Source: Isochrysis galbana (lineage: Eukaryota; Haptophyta; Isochrysidales; Isochrysidaceae). Taken from it: DNA of 64,000 bases. Made by a program: the position numbers and the translations under genes. Below, in pieces: positions 19,421-28,576 of the stretch. Where the stretch lies: assembly GCA_018136815.1 (NCBI GenBank), contig CM030934.1:4599587-4663586 (forward strand), given 5' to 3'. Position 1 is the stretch's first letter; each line of letters begins with the position of its first letter. The notes beneath the pieces are model-generated. The model had not been told where the DNA came from and made no database searches. It saw nothing but the letters and a program-made list of their open reading frames with translations.

Positions 19421-20075
19421 TTCGTTGGGCGCAAATCTTGGTAAGGTATATGGGTATATGTTGCAGATTGACACGCACCTTCGGACAGGCACTATTCCCG
19501 GCTTGGATGCACAAAAGAGGCACAAGGTCCACGAACTATTCATGGCTAGATGGGAATACTTCCATGTCCCAGTCATGACAGCCGCATATTGTCTCGAGCC
19601 TGAGTTCTGTCGTCGCAAGTTTTCGTCAAATGAACAGAAGGAACTGAGGATGTGTTTTCGGCAGATGGCGACACGGGAGCACCCTTACCCGGATATATTG
19701 GCTGAGTATTCGGACTTCCAAGAGGCTTGCATCAGTGGCTTCCATGATCTTAATGATGAAGTGGCATTCTCCAATCGCGCTCGAGTGATGGCTTCGTACA
19801 AATGGGCGAACATTTATTTAGCGTCATGGCCTCATCTTCAATGGGCTGCTTGCCGTTTGCTTGCGCTTTCGTGTTCTGCTTCGGGATGTGAGCGGTCGTG
19901 GTCTGTGCAAGACTGGATCCACTCAAAGAAGCGCAATAGGCTGGGTGCATCCACGGTGGAGAGGCTTGTGAGGTGCCACACAAATCTTGTGCTTGAGGAT
20001 TTGCTGAAAGATTGGGAGTCACACGTGCTGCCTTGGGACCTAGAGATGATAGTGGAGGAGCCCGATGACGAGTGA
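19421..20075 (+). pseudogene. hAT transposase, C-terminal fragment, copy 1
   Basis: About 216 residues, open to a stop at 20075. Landmarks are YCLEPEFCRRKF, YSDFQEA, and SCSASGCERSWSVQDWIHSK followed by KKRNRLGASTVERLVRCHTN. This is the hAT C-terminal dimerisation region (CERxWS...W..KKRNRL) seen in hAT-like proteins. The N-terminal zinc finger and the DDE core are missing; the 5' edge is fused to fragment b. A paralog lies at 60112-60780 (roughly 70% identical over the shared part by eye). The frame itself is unbroken, suggesting capture or fairly recent rearrangement. Confidence 0.75.
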
Positions 20076-20245
20076 TATGTTGTTATATGTTGTTATATGT
20101 CGTAAGCGTACACTACCTTATAATCATTATAACATTACAATACCCTTATAATACTAACCTGATATTGAACCTGATATCAGGCTGATATCAGGCTGACATC
20201 AGGTATAAGGCCGGCGAGCCCTTACGACCTGATACCTGACGTCCC
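20076..20245 (+). repeat. hAT 3' subterminal repeats, copy 1
   Basis: Repeated CCTGATATCAGG/CTGATATCAGGCTGA words (20158-20205) end near ACCTGATACCTGACGTCCCATC. The hAT copy at 60 kb has the same arrangement (60850-60930), supporting a shared element 3' end. Confidence 0.6.
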
Positions 20246-20440
20246 ATCCGGGCCAGGCAGCGCACGCATTTTCGGTGGCGCTGCTTCTTCCCTCCCACCC
20301 CCGCCCAGCGCTCGACACTCACTGTTGTGAGCGGTGACTGGGTGCTGCAGATGGGCTTGGCGCCCGGCTCCCGGTCTGTCCACTGAAGAGAGGAGTTCCT
20401 CGGTCGGCGGCGAGCCCGCCAGATGTCGTACCCCCCGCCA
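20246..20440. other. Spacer between hAT relic and MITE
   Basis: No coding or repeat signal identified. Confidence 0.3.
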
Positions 20441-20448
20441 TACATGGT

Positions 20449-20632
20449 CCTACATGTGAAACACAGCCAAACTTAGAAAAAAAACAGCAAAAACAGTATG
20501 TTTTTTGCCGTCGAAATAAAACAGTGTAAAAAACAGATGTGCGGGGTAGGGGGGCCGCCCGAAATAAAACAGCGAAAAACATATGTTTTGGGCCTCCGAA
20601 AAAAAACACTGTTCCTGTGTTTCACATGTAGG
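20449..20632. mobile_element. 184-bp hAT-type MITE with 18-bp TIRs and 8-bp TSD
   Basis: Ends are perfect 18-bp inverted repeats: CCTACATGTGAAACACAG at 20449-20466 and its reverse complement at 20615-20632. An 8-bp TSD TACATGGT flanks it at 20441-20448 and 20633-20640. The inside is AT-rich with AAAACAG/CTGTTTT and GAAATAAAACAG words and has no ORF. An 8-bp TSD is the hAT signature. Perfect TIRs and TSD suggest a young insertion. Its TIR does not resemble the visible 3' end of the hAT relic next door. Confidence 0.92.
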
Positions 20633-20640
20633 TACATGGT

Positions 20641-21278
20641 ACATGGAGCTGCAGAGGCCCTCTCCAAGGGGAGCAGGTGCCTCACGGCCCCGCTCGGGCC
20701 ACCAGCCGGTCTGCAAAAATATCGGAGGGGGCAATCCGTGCGCCTACCTTAATGAAAATGAAGGGGTGCCGGCCGAACTCCCGCCCCCCCCCCCCCCCCC
20801 CGAACCCCACTCAGGTTGTCAGGTTGCACCTTCTCGACAACGCCGGGGCGGCCTCGGTGCCGAGCCGACGGGGAGCTGCTCGGATGGGCCTCGCACGCCG
20901 CCAAGACGCTCGAAGGTGGGAGAGTCCCAGCGCGCCATCTGGCGCGCCATCTGGGCGCTCGTCGAAGCTTCCCTTTTCTTGTAAGCGGCGGTCTGCTTTG
21001 TACGGCCCCCTCCCGCGGGCTTCAAGCTTCGCCCTGTCGCCTTGCCGTTTGGCCCCCGTCCGTCCGCCGCCCCCCCCCCCCCCCCCCCCCCCCCCCGCCC
21101 CCCCCCGCCCCCCCCGCGCCCCCCTCCCCCTCTCGCTCCCTCCCGTCCGTCTCTCCTCCCTCTCTGCCTTCCTCCTCACGGTCTGGGGGGGGGGAGGGGG
21201 GGGAGGCCTTGCGCCACCCGCGCTGTCTGCCGCCCCTTTGTCCCTCGTTTGTCAACCTGCGCGCTCGCGTCAGACCTG
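20641..21278 (+). promoter_or_regulatory. C-rich upstream region of the two-repeat protein gene
   Basis: Contains poly-C at 20786-20802 and 21068-21112 and C/T-rich DNA to 21240. ORFs here are poly-Pro artefacts. Probably promoter/5' UTR of the gene at 21279. Confidence 0.4.
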
Positions 21279-22181
21279 ATGCTATTCAGCGTGCTGCTAG
21301 TGTGCGCCGCCGTGCGCCACGCCGGGGTAGGCGCCGGCTCGCCTGCCCGTCGGCCAGCGCCGCCGCGCATGAGCGCGCAAGCTGCCGCACACGCCACGCA
21401 CGCTGCCACAGGCAGCTACGTGCCAGCGGGTGCGCAGGGGTACATAGGCGTTGCCGCGTCGACCCGCGGCCGCTTATCCGGACGTAATGTTGCGTCGCGT
21501 AACCCTACGATCCTCGTGCAGGGTGGCTCGCTCCGCACCTGGTCGTATCCGTCTCCGGCCGTTGAGCAGGTGCGCGTCGAGATTGGCACTGAGGGCCGGC
21601 CGCTCGACGCCGATATTGAGCTGTGGAACGGGCCAGACAATACACCATCTAAAATGCGAGTGTTTGTCGAGAACGGGCGAGTACGGCCATTTAGCGCCGT
21701 AATCGCCACGCCACGAGGACCCAATACCATCGCTGTGCGGAATATTGGCCAAATGGAGCTGCCATTTAGTGTCACGGTCTTCTCCAACACCAACGACGCA
21801 CCATCAGCTGACTGCGATGAGTGCTCGCTTGTCGTGCAAGGCGGTGCGCTTCGCACTTACCCCTTCGACCCGGCCATCGACAGCGTCGAGGTCTTGCTTC
21901 GCACAGACGGCCGGCCACTCAATGCACGCATCGAACTACTTCAAGGCCCCAACAACAACAAGCAGGTCATTGAGCTCTATGCGGAGGACGGTACGGACAG
22001 GCCCTTCTTCTGCGTCCTCAACACGCCTGGCTCAGGCAATGTGGTTCGGATCATGAACACCGGCCCTGTCGAGTTTCCCATGATTGCCGCCGTTGTGCCG
22101 CGCTCCGAGACAGCGACCCTGCCGCATGATGCCGTGCTCGGTGGTGATGTTGTTGACTCTGCCAGCCCAGGCTACCAATGA
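21279..22181 (+). CDS. Signal-peptide protein with two tandem ~95-residue beta-rich repeats
   Basis: A 300-aa product. The start at ATG 21279 is chosen because MLFSVLLVCAAVRHAGVGAG makes a good signal peptide; upstream in-frame sequence is poly-Pro/Arg from the C-rich leader. An Ala/Arg/Pro-rich linker, possibly a plastid transit region, follows. Repeat 1 has VQGGSLRTWSYPSP, GRPLDADIELWNGPDNTP, RPFSAVIATPRGPN and IRN-type NIGQMELPF. Repeat 2 has VQGGALRTYPFDPA, GRPLNARIELLQGPNNNK, RPFFCVLNTPGSGN and MNTGPVEFP. Both likely fold as beta-sandwiches. I associate this domain with conserved hypothetical proteins of algae with complex plastids, from memory and unverified. Secretory or plastid location is inferred; the function is unknown. 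Confidence 0.75.
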   Translation: MLFSVLLVCAAVRHAGVGAGSPARRPAPPRMSAQAAAHATHAATGSYVPAGAQGYIGVAASTRGRLSGRNVASRNPTILVQGGSLRTWSYPSPAVEQVRVEIGTEGRPLDADIELWNGPDNTPSKMRVFVENGRVRPFSAVIATPRGPNTIAVRNIGQMELPFSVTVFSNTNDAPSADCDECSLVVQGGALRTYPFDPAIDSVEVLLRTDGRPLNARIELLQGPNNNKQVIELYAEDGTDRPFFCVLNTPGSGNVVRIMNTGPVEFPMIAAVVPRSETATLPHDAVLGGDVVDSASPGYQ

Positions 22182-23324
22182 GAATTTGACGCGTATGAGC
22201 AGCTAGATGCGAGCTAGAACTAAGAAGGGAAGGGGAGGGGGGCGCCCTCACCAAGGGCCGGCCGACGCCTGCCGAGAACCTCCCTCCCCTTGTAATGATG
22301 ATGATTGATGATTAATGATGAACGATGATGATAACCCAGGGATGTGGCACTTGGTCAATCCAGCCAAACAGATGAGGTCTGAGCATTGGCAGCCCTTGCC
22401 CACCACCCCTCGTAGTCGACATTCCACACAATGACGCCGTGACCACGGGCCCTTGCCTGCTTTCGCCACCGGTTCCCGCAGCCAACAAATCTACATGATG
22501 ATATCATCGTCACAAAATGGAGCGTGTCAGGAGTTGATGGCATATTCCTATATTTTCACAAGCGACTTGGCCTCTACAGCGGGGGGCCGGGTGTGCCGTC
22601 GTCGAATGCCTTTCTTTAATCCATTTCTTGCCAGCATTCTATCTCGATGAGGTGTGTGCGGCTTGAGCAAAAGTAGTGTGGCGCGGGGGATGTTTATCTT
22701 GCGTGTCTGTATGCAACGTGTTAATCTCGTGCGATTTGTGGTCGCCTAGGCCTTCTGAGGGCTGGATCTGCGTGCATGTGCGTTGTAATGTAGTGCGATG
22801 ATGAGTATGCATGGATATGCGATATAAGGTGGCGTTCCGTCGAATATGGGGCATAACTAAAGTTGAGCCATGGTCCGTTCGCAATAATACTCGATTGTGT
22901 GTAAACGTAAACGTAACACTATATAATGCTGAGTCCATTGCTACCATACGCCTGGCGCTCCATGCTCCCCCGCCTCCATCTTATTCGTCTTCCTTTCCTT
23001 CTCTAAGGAAGTCCAAGACCCTCCCAAGACCCTCCCTTCAGGTGTATCCATCAACTTTGTGCCCAGTCCGTCATGCGCAGCACCGTCACTTTGATGGCTC
23101 GCGGCCAGGCCCGCGCACTGCATGCGCGCGAGAGGTTGGCAGCAGATGCCAGCAGGGGCGAGGTGGAGGGGGCAGGCGACGCTGTGCGCCCGCGCTGGGC
23201 CCTGGCCTGCATGCCCGATGCCCGGGGGTAACCGTGCCCGGGGAACGCAGGCGCGCGTCGCACAGCGGCGCCACCTCTGGGCGGGTTCTCTTTCGTGGTC
23301 GACGTCAATTTCTAAAACAACTGA
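22182..23324. other. Intergenic, no gene seen
   Basis: Holds a GATGATGATTGATGATTAATG microsatellite near 22300 and nothing else recognisable. Confidence 0.35.
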
Positions 23325-23460
23325 GCGTTAGTACCACTACTGCCACTAGCCCGGTACTATCACGACACCCCTCAACGCACTTGCCCGCACGCCTTGAAGT
23401 GATGGCACAGACACATACTCATATGCATCCCTACAAATCTCTGTCGCATTCATCTTAGAT
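23325..23460 (+). repeat. Dispersed repeat family A, copy 2
   Basis: Starts GAGCGTTAGTACCACTACTG and continues with AGCCCGGTACTATCACGACA, CCTCAACGCACTTGCC and CAGACACATAC. These blocks follow the same order as the other copies. Confidence 0.65.
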
Positions 23461-24205
23461 GATGCGATTTCCAGGCTCTTGTTTCCAGGTCCTTCGCCGT
23501 GCGGCCACACGGTGAAGCTCAGGTACATCTAGGTTGGTAGGGTTCGTCCCTAGCGACCTAGAATTCGGGTTCTCGTTTCGTTCTTTCTAGCCTGTTTGTC
23601 AGGTCTAGATTCCAGGTTTCAGGTTTCCTCCTTTCGGGCAATCTCGACCCAAAGGAGCCAGGTCGCCTGTCGCTCGCTGCGCGCTTGTCTCAGGCTCTCG
23701 GGGTGCCTTCAGGAGGCTTATTTAGCTTCTTGCAAGGCTTGTTGTTTCTTGTTGAGTTCCGGTTCTTTCTTGGGACCTGCTAACTTTCGTTGTCGTTCAG
23801 GCCTGTTCTTCGTAGGTTCTGCTTGGCCTGGATAGGGTTTCGTTGTCTTCCGGCGTTTGGCGTTCGCGTTGGCGTTCGGAAGTTTCCTCTCACATTCCCT
23901 AGGTCCGCTACCCTTGGCTTGTAGGTCCTTGCTTCTTTCTTCTCGGTCAAGGTTTTTGGCGAGCGAGTCGGTTGCTCTATCCGCTCGAGATTTGAGGTTA
24001 AATTTGCCATCTCCCCTTGGAGATCGGTGTAGGTTCGCTTCTTAGGTGAGGGAATCTTTCCCCTTGATGCAAGTTATATGCAAGCCCTTGGCCCCTTTGG
24101 TGTTTCTTCCCCTTAGTTGCTATTCAGGGTCGTTCGTTAGAAGCGTCTAGAAGGTTCATGCTCAACGGCAAGATTTCTTCTGTCGTGAAGATATCTCGTT
24201 GCGAT
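23461..24205. other. T/G-rich intergenic sequence, no gene seen
   Basis: Many TTCGGTT/AGGTTT words and short Leu/Ser-rich ORFs without motifs. It may belong to a retroelement, but nothing diagnostic is present. Confidence 0.3.
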
Positions 24206-24649
24206 CTATATCCGAAGTGATCGCCGTGGTCGCGCGACATGACGCTCCCCTTCGGACTCTCCGCTACGTGGGAAGTTACAAGGGAGACACGCTCCGGCCG
24301 TCGCTGCGGAGTCTCTCTCTCTCTCTCGCTCTCTCGCGAGGGCGGTATCGCGGCTGTGTGGGGGCCGGGCCCGGAGGCCTCCCCTGTTGGAGCGTTCCTC
24401 TGGTGTGATATATGTGGTGTGGCTGTGGGCTGTGCTGGAGATGTGTTGCATGCTGTCTGCTGACATCATGGTGGCCTTGTTCGCGGCGTTCGTGGTGATG
24501 CGCGGGCGTGGCCCGCTGGGTCTTGTGCCCACCTGGCTGGGGGGGTCATCCTGGCGCGGTCGCTTCGGCGACAGCGGCGTGTCCATGAGTTCTTCGTCCA
24601 TCGCGGCGAGGGCAGCGGCAGCGAGAGCGGGCGGCGGCGCGCGCTCCAT
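24206..24649 (-). pseudogene. Retrotransposon ORF1 5' fragment, second copy
   Basis: The minus-strand ORF from ATG 24649 encodes MERAPPPALAAAALAAMDEE and a basic stretch SPKRPRQDD. This parallels the start of the ORF at 2566 (MERAAAPHL...AKRPRPP). The DNA upstream of the ATG (GACCCTATCGTTTTAACGAT on +) matches that upstream of the 32132 copy, including a small palindrome. No RT follows, so it is a fragment. Confidence 0.5.
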
Positions 24650-24889
24650 GAATGACCCTATCGTTTTAACGATAGTTGCCTGTTTACAGGATAAGACGAG
24701 ACAGAGTCGGCCGCCCACTCGGAGACACAGGAGGAAGGGGGGGAGGGGGGAAAGATCACCGGGGGGGGCGCGGGCCACCGGACCATATCTAAGCCCTCCA
24801 CCCCAATCCCCCTAGTAGTGTACGGGGGGAGCCGCCTGATGGCGGGGGGAGAAGGGCCGGGGGAATGGGGGTGTAGAGAGTATGTGTCG
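24650..24889 (-). other. 5' UTR-like sequence of the ORF1 fragment
   Basis: Contains the ATCGTTTTAACGAT palindrome at about 24660-24673 and G-rich runs. No gene. Confidence 0.3.
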
Positions 24890-25314
24890 CATTCGCGAAT
24901 CGACGCTCGTTAGGCTTCTCTCTTCTCTTCGTTCGGTATTTATCGTTATAATTCTCTCGTTCTCGTTCTCGGTCAAAAACTTCGCGTGGACGCCTAGTAT
25001 GGCCATCGCCGTGGATTCTCTCTCTCGCTCTCGCTCTCTCTCTCCGTCTCTCGCGACGTGTTTGAGTTATCGGCGATTTGGGGGTCTCGGTTATTTCATG
25101 TTTTGCTTGGTTTGGGTGAATGATTCTGGTGTGTTCGTGAGTCGGTGTCTCAGCATCGTTGGATCCGACGTCCTGTCGTCAGTCGTCATCCGTCGCTCTC
25201 GCTCTCGTCGCTCTCGCTCTCGTAATACTCGTACCCTACAAACTCGTCTCTCCTCACCAGCCCCTGCCAACACAGCCCTCCTCTCACTCACCCTCGCCTC
25301 TCGCCTCTCGCTCG
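24890..25314 (+). other. (TC)-rich leader-like region
   Basis: CTCTCTCGCTCTCGCTCTCT at about 25018-25042 and a TTGCTTGGTTTGGGTG patch, then C/T-rich DNA to ATG 25315. This repeats the organisation seen at 8176 and 17641. Confidence 0.35.
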
Positions 25315-25551
25315 ATGTCGCTCTCGCCGCCGTCCTCGCCCTCGCCCAAGCCCGCCTGCCCGCCTTCCTCTGCTGACGGGCCTCAGCCCGTCAGCGTCTC
25401 CGAAGTCGTCTCCTCCGCCGCGCCTGCCGCCGGCCTGCCTCCTTCCTCATTGCCCTCAGGCCCTATGGGCCATTCCAATTCGTCAGTATGCTACGTGCTA
25501 TTTGTAGTGGGTAGTGGTTCCATTCGCCGCGAGTGCGGTAAAATTATTTAA
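25315..25551 (+). CDS. Short Pro/Ser-rich ORF, possible transposon or orphan N-terminus
   Basis: A 78-aa ORF starting MSLSPPSSPSPKPACPPSS. Low-complexity N-terminus, no domain. It resembles the Pro/Ser-rich starts at 9204 and 17925 in composition and context. It probably represents the beginning of a transposon-encoded protein that is cut off here. Confidence 0.25.
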   Translation: MSLSPPSSPSPKPACPPSSADGPQPVSVSEVVSSAAPAAGLPPSSLPSGPMGHSNSSVCYVLFVVGSGSIRRECGKII

Positions 25552-25844
25552 AGGTTTTTTTTCTTCGTCTCGTGACCAGTGCCACCGCTCGATCGAGCGC
25601 TCCCGTGCCCCTCCCGTCTGCCTGTGCCCTCCGAGCTCGTCCCGCCCGTCCTCATGCCGTCCGAGACCGAACCCTCGGTCTCGCCCTCTCGCCCTCGTCC
25701 GCGCGTGCCTCCCCCATCCGTGTCACCCCATCCTCTGTGCCCTCCTCCGTTTGTACTTCACATGTTACTACCACACACAGCCCCTCCACATCAACACACA
25801 CAACAGCCACAGCCTCCCATCACTCAGCACAACCACAGTATGTG
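25552..25844. other. Short intergenic C/T-rich stretch
   Basis: Pro/Ser-rich ORFs in two frames with no motifs, and a CACACACAGCCCC microsatellite-like tract. Confidence 0.3.
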
Positions 25845-25960
25845 TATGTGTCTAGTGACAACGTGACAACGCACGTCAAGGCGTACGGGCAAGTGCGCTG
25901 AGGGGTGTCGTGATAGTACCGGGCTAGTGGGAGTAGTGGTACTGCTAACCCTCAGATGTT
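25845..25960 (-). repeat. Dispersed repeat family A, copy 3 (reverse)
   Basis: The reverse complement contains the CCTCAGCGCACTTGCCCGTA, CACGACACCCCTCAGCG and AGTACCACTACTCCCACTAG blocks of the family. Confidence 0.65.
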
Positions 25961-25984
25961 TTATATTATAGCATACCCTAAGAT

Positions 25985-26055
25985 CTGCTTGTGATAAAAC
26001 CTCAATCTTGAGGCAATTTTCACCCTTAGAAGTTAAAATAGCTGTTTGACTGTCC
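25985..26055 (+). repeat. Dispersed repeat family C, copy 2
   Basis: CCTCAATCTTGAGGCAATTT, then TCACCCTTAGAAGTTAAAAT and AGCTGTTTGAC. Matches the reverse-oriented copy at 44430-44500 beyond the core. Confidence 0.65.
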
Positions 26056-26766
26056 AACTCCGACATCGATCCCGATCCCCGTTGTCGGGTCCGTAGCAAC
26101 GGCGCTTATTCCGGGGAAGAGAAAGAGCGAGATTTACATGTAAAGAAAGCTGAAAGCTGAAAGCTCTCGGGGCTCGGCGCGGAAGAGGAAGAGGAAGGAG
26201 AAACGAAGAGAGAACGAAGAAGGAGCGAAAAGAAGGAGAAAGAGAAGAGAAGGAGGAGAAATGAAGGAGAGAAAGGAGGAGAGGAGTAGCAGAAAAGAAG
26301 CAGAAAACAAGGAGTGAGGTGGAGACAATATTTCCCCGCCAATAGTCAATAGGGGAGCGAGCGAGCGAGCACGAGGTGCGGCGCACCACCCCCCGGGATG
26401 GAGGAAGGTGAGAGGCCCCCCGCCCGCCGGGAGCAGCGGGCGCAAGGGAGGACGGGCGGGGGCGGGCGGTATGCTCCTCCCCCCCCCGCCCCCCCTCCCC
26501 CCTCCCTCTGCGCGCGCAAAGCCGAGCGGGGCTCAGTTTCGGCGTGTTTCGTCTCCGAGCGCGGTTGCCGGCGCCGCCGCACCCCATCGGAGCCGCCGAT
26601 CCTCCCTTCCTCCCCCCCTTCCCCCCCTTCCCCTTCCCCCCTTCCCCTTGGGCGAGTCCGCCGCCCCGCCATCGCCTGAAGTCTTTTGACACGAGGGAGA
26701 AGAGGAGCACCGAGCGCTTCTCCTGCCCGCCCTACCCTACAATACCCTTCCTTTCCTCCTCCGCCT
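26056..26766 (+). promoter_or_regulatory. Purine- then pyrimidine-rich upstream region
   Basis: GA-rich to about 26310, then C/T-rich (26480-26650) up to the gene at 26767. ORFs across it are Ser/Leu/Arg or Pro artefacts. Confidence 0.35.
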
Positions 26767-27132
26767 ATGCTAGCTCGGACCGCTCTCTGCTACCTGCCGC
26801 TCGCCGCCTCTCTCCGGGTGCCGCACGGATCCTCCCCACAGGGCGCCGCCGCTCGCACCGTCACCTCACCCTCCGCCTACGCCGAGCCAGCCGCGGGCCC
26901 CGCCTGCTTCCTGCTCAACGAGTCCCAAGCGATGTCCGCCAGTAAGCCATTCGCCCCTGCTGGTATGGCTGGGGAGTGGTACGCGTGCACCGGGCCGGCC
27001 GATGATCAAGAACTTACCTGCTTTCTCGCCCCGGCTTGGATGGGATTGCCCGAGGGCCAGTGGGTCTGCTCCACTGACCACAGCGTTGGACATCCTGAGC
27101 AAGGCGACCTTTCGGCGGACGACAGCTACTGA
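26767..27132 (+). CDS. Small, probably targeted protein of unknown function
   Basis: A 121-aa product from ATG 26767. The in-frame upstream codons are from the C/T-rich leader. MLARTALCYLPLAASLRVPH looks like a signal peptide or organelle presequence, followed by an Ala/Ser/Pro-rich segment that could be transit-like. The mature part has a compact Cys/Trp core: GEWYACTGPADDQELTCFLA then PAWMGLPEGQWVCST, with an acidic tail. The regularly placed Cys and Trp residues suggest a real small domain. I cannot name it. Possibly a plastid or secreted protein. Confidence 0.55.
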   Translation: MLARTALCYLPLAASLRVPHGSSPQGAAARTVTSPSAYAEPAAGPACFLLNESQAMSASKPFAPAGMAGEWYACTGPADDQELTCFLAPAWMGLPEGQWVCSTDHSVGHPEQGDLSADDSY

Positions 27133-28576
27133 GGACCTGGCCTTGGCCGCGGTGATCGTCTCCTTTTCCACTCAAAGGTTGTGTCCATAGGATGAAGGAC
27201 AGTCTCGCCCAAGGCGTGCCGCCCTCGGCCGCACGTTTTGCAGCGCTGGTGGCCAGATCCCTAGACTGAAGGCGTCCATTGCGATGCCACTTGACCTGCT
27301 CGGCTCTCGACCTAAATGGGACGGCACTGGATCGGCGCTCCCGAACACGTCCAGTGTCGCTGCTTTCTTGTAATAAGCATGTCTGTCCATCGTCATCCGT
27401 CCTACACTGTCTATTCGCATCTGCATGCCGCATGGACCCATCCACCTCTGTTAGGCTCCTCCACTAGGGACGGCCTGCCCCCCGCCCGCCAGAACGGCTG
27501 TCGGGAGAGGGCCAGGCGGCGGCGCACCGCCACGGTGGTGTGCTGCCTTATTCTCTTTGATTGATTCGGATTGATGCACCTGAAGTGCAGCGCGGCGTCA
27601 CCAGTGATTGCTCGAACCACCGCGCAGTACCTTACCGCTCTAGGCTCATCGGACACTCGACACTTTGTTCTCCTCTCTTTTGCTCCTTCTCACTCGCTTT
27701 CGGCATCCCTTCCCTCGCGGTGGTACACCCACCCCGCACTACCCGCCCGATTCCTGCCAGTCACGCGTAACGGTCTCCCCTGTGCCGGTACGGGCGTTTC
27801 AGAAGGCGACGCCGATATGATTTCTGGTTACATGCGTTGCGCTAAAAGCAGTTGTGAAGAATGCAATTACTACTACGAGCGCGATAGGTCAATAGGAAGC
27901 CCAGCCCCTAGAATATTGTTTTAGGTTGGGCGAGTGCCGCGCTCTAGCCCCTAGGAATCCCCAAGAGAAGCTCTCCCTCTTGCCCCCCTCCCCCCCCGTT
28001 CGGTACTCTCTCTTTCGGGCTATTCGCCCGCCCCGCACTAATGCGTGGCTGCGCTGATGGCCAAGCTCGCGCGCCGCCCGAGCACCAGCGCCGCCCGAGC
28101 ACCAACTCTCCCCCCGCCCGTCCGCCCGTCGGGATGCTAACCAACGCCGGCGAAGCAGCGGAAGATTCGTGCACAAGGCCCATCCTGAACCACCTCTCGA
28201 TCTAGGCCCAAACTAGCGCACATGGATCTCAACCCCGGGCAAACGCCGCGAAGGGCGCAATGGACAGCAGCAGCGGCAGCACAGCGCGCAGAAGCTCACT
28301 CAAGGGCCAGCGCGCACGGGAGCAGGGGGAAAGAGGACAATGGAAAGGGAGCGGGGGCAAAGAGGGCGATGGCGTGTTTGGTACCGTAGAGTCCTGTGGC
28401 TGTGATAGGCAATAGCCGGGCTATGTTCAAGAATGTTTTTTGCTGACGTAAAGCTGGCATTGGCGCCAAAACCGAACGCAAGTACTAGTACTGGCGACCC
28501 AACACTGTTGGCAACGGGCGTGTTCGCTCCCAATCCATGGCTCACGCTGCCCACAATGGACATGATTTGCGCGCTC
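27133..28576. other. Intergenic, no gene seen
   Basis: About 1.4 kb. Several ORFs of 60-140 codons exist on both strands, but they overlap each other and have no recognisable domain. The distal part likely holds the 3' UTR of the minus-strand methyltransferase gene. Confidence 0.35.
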
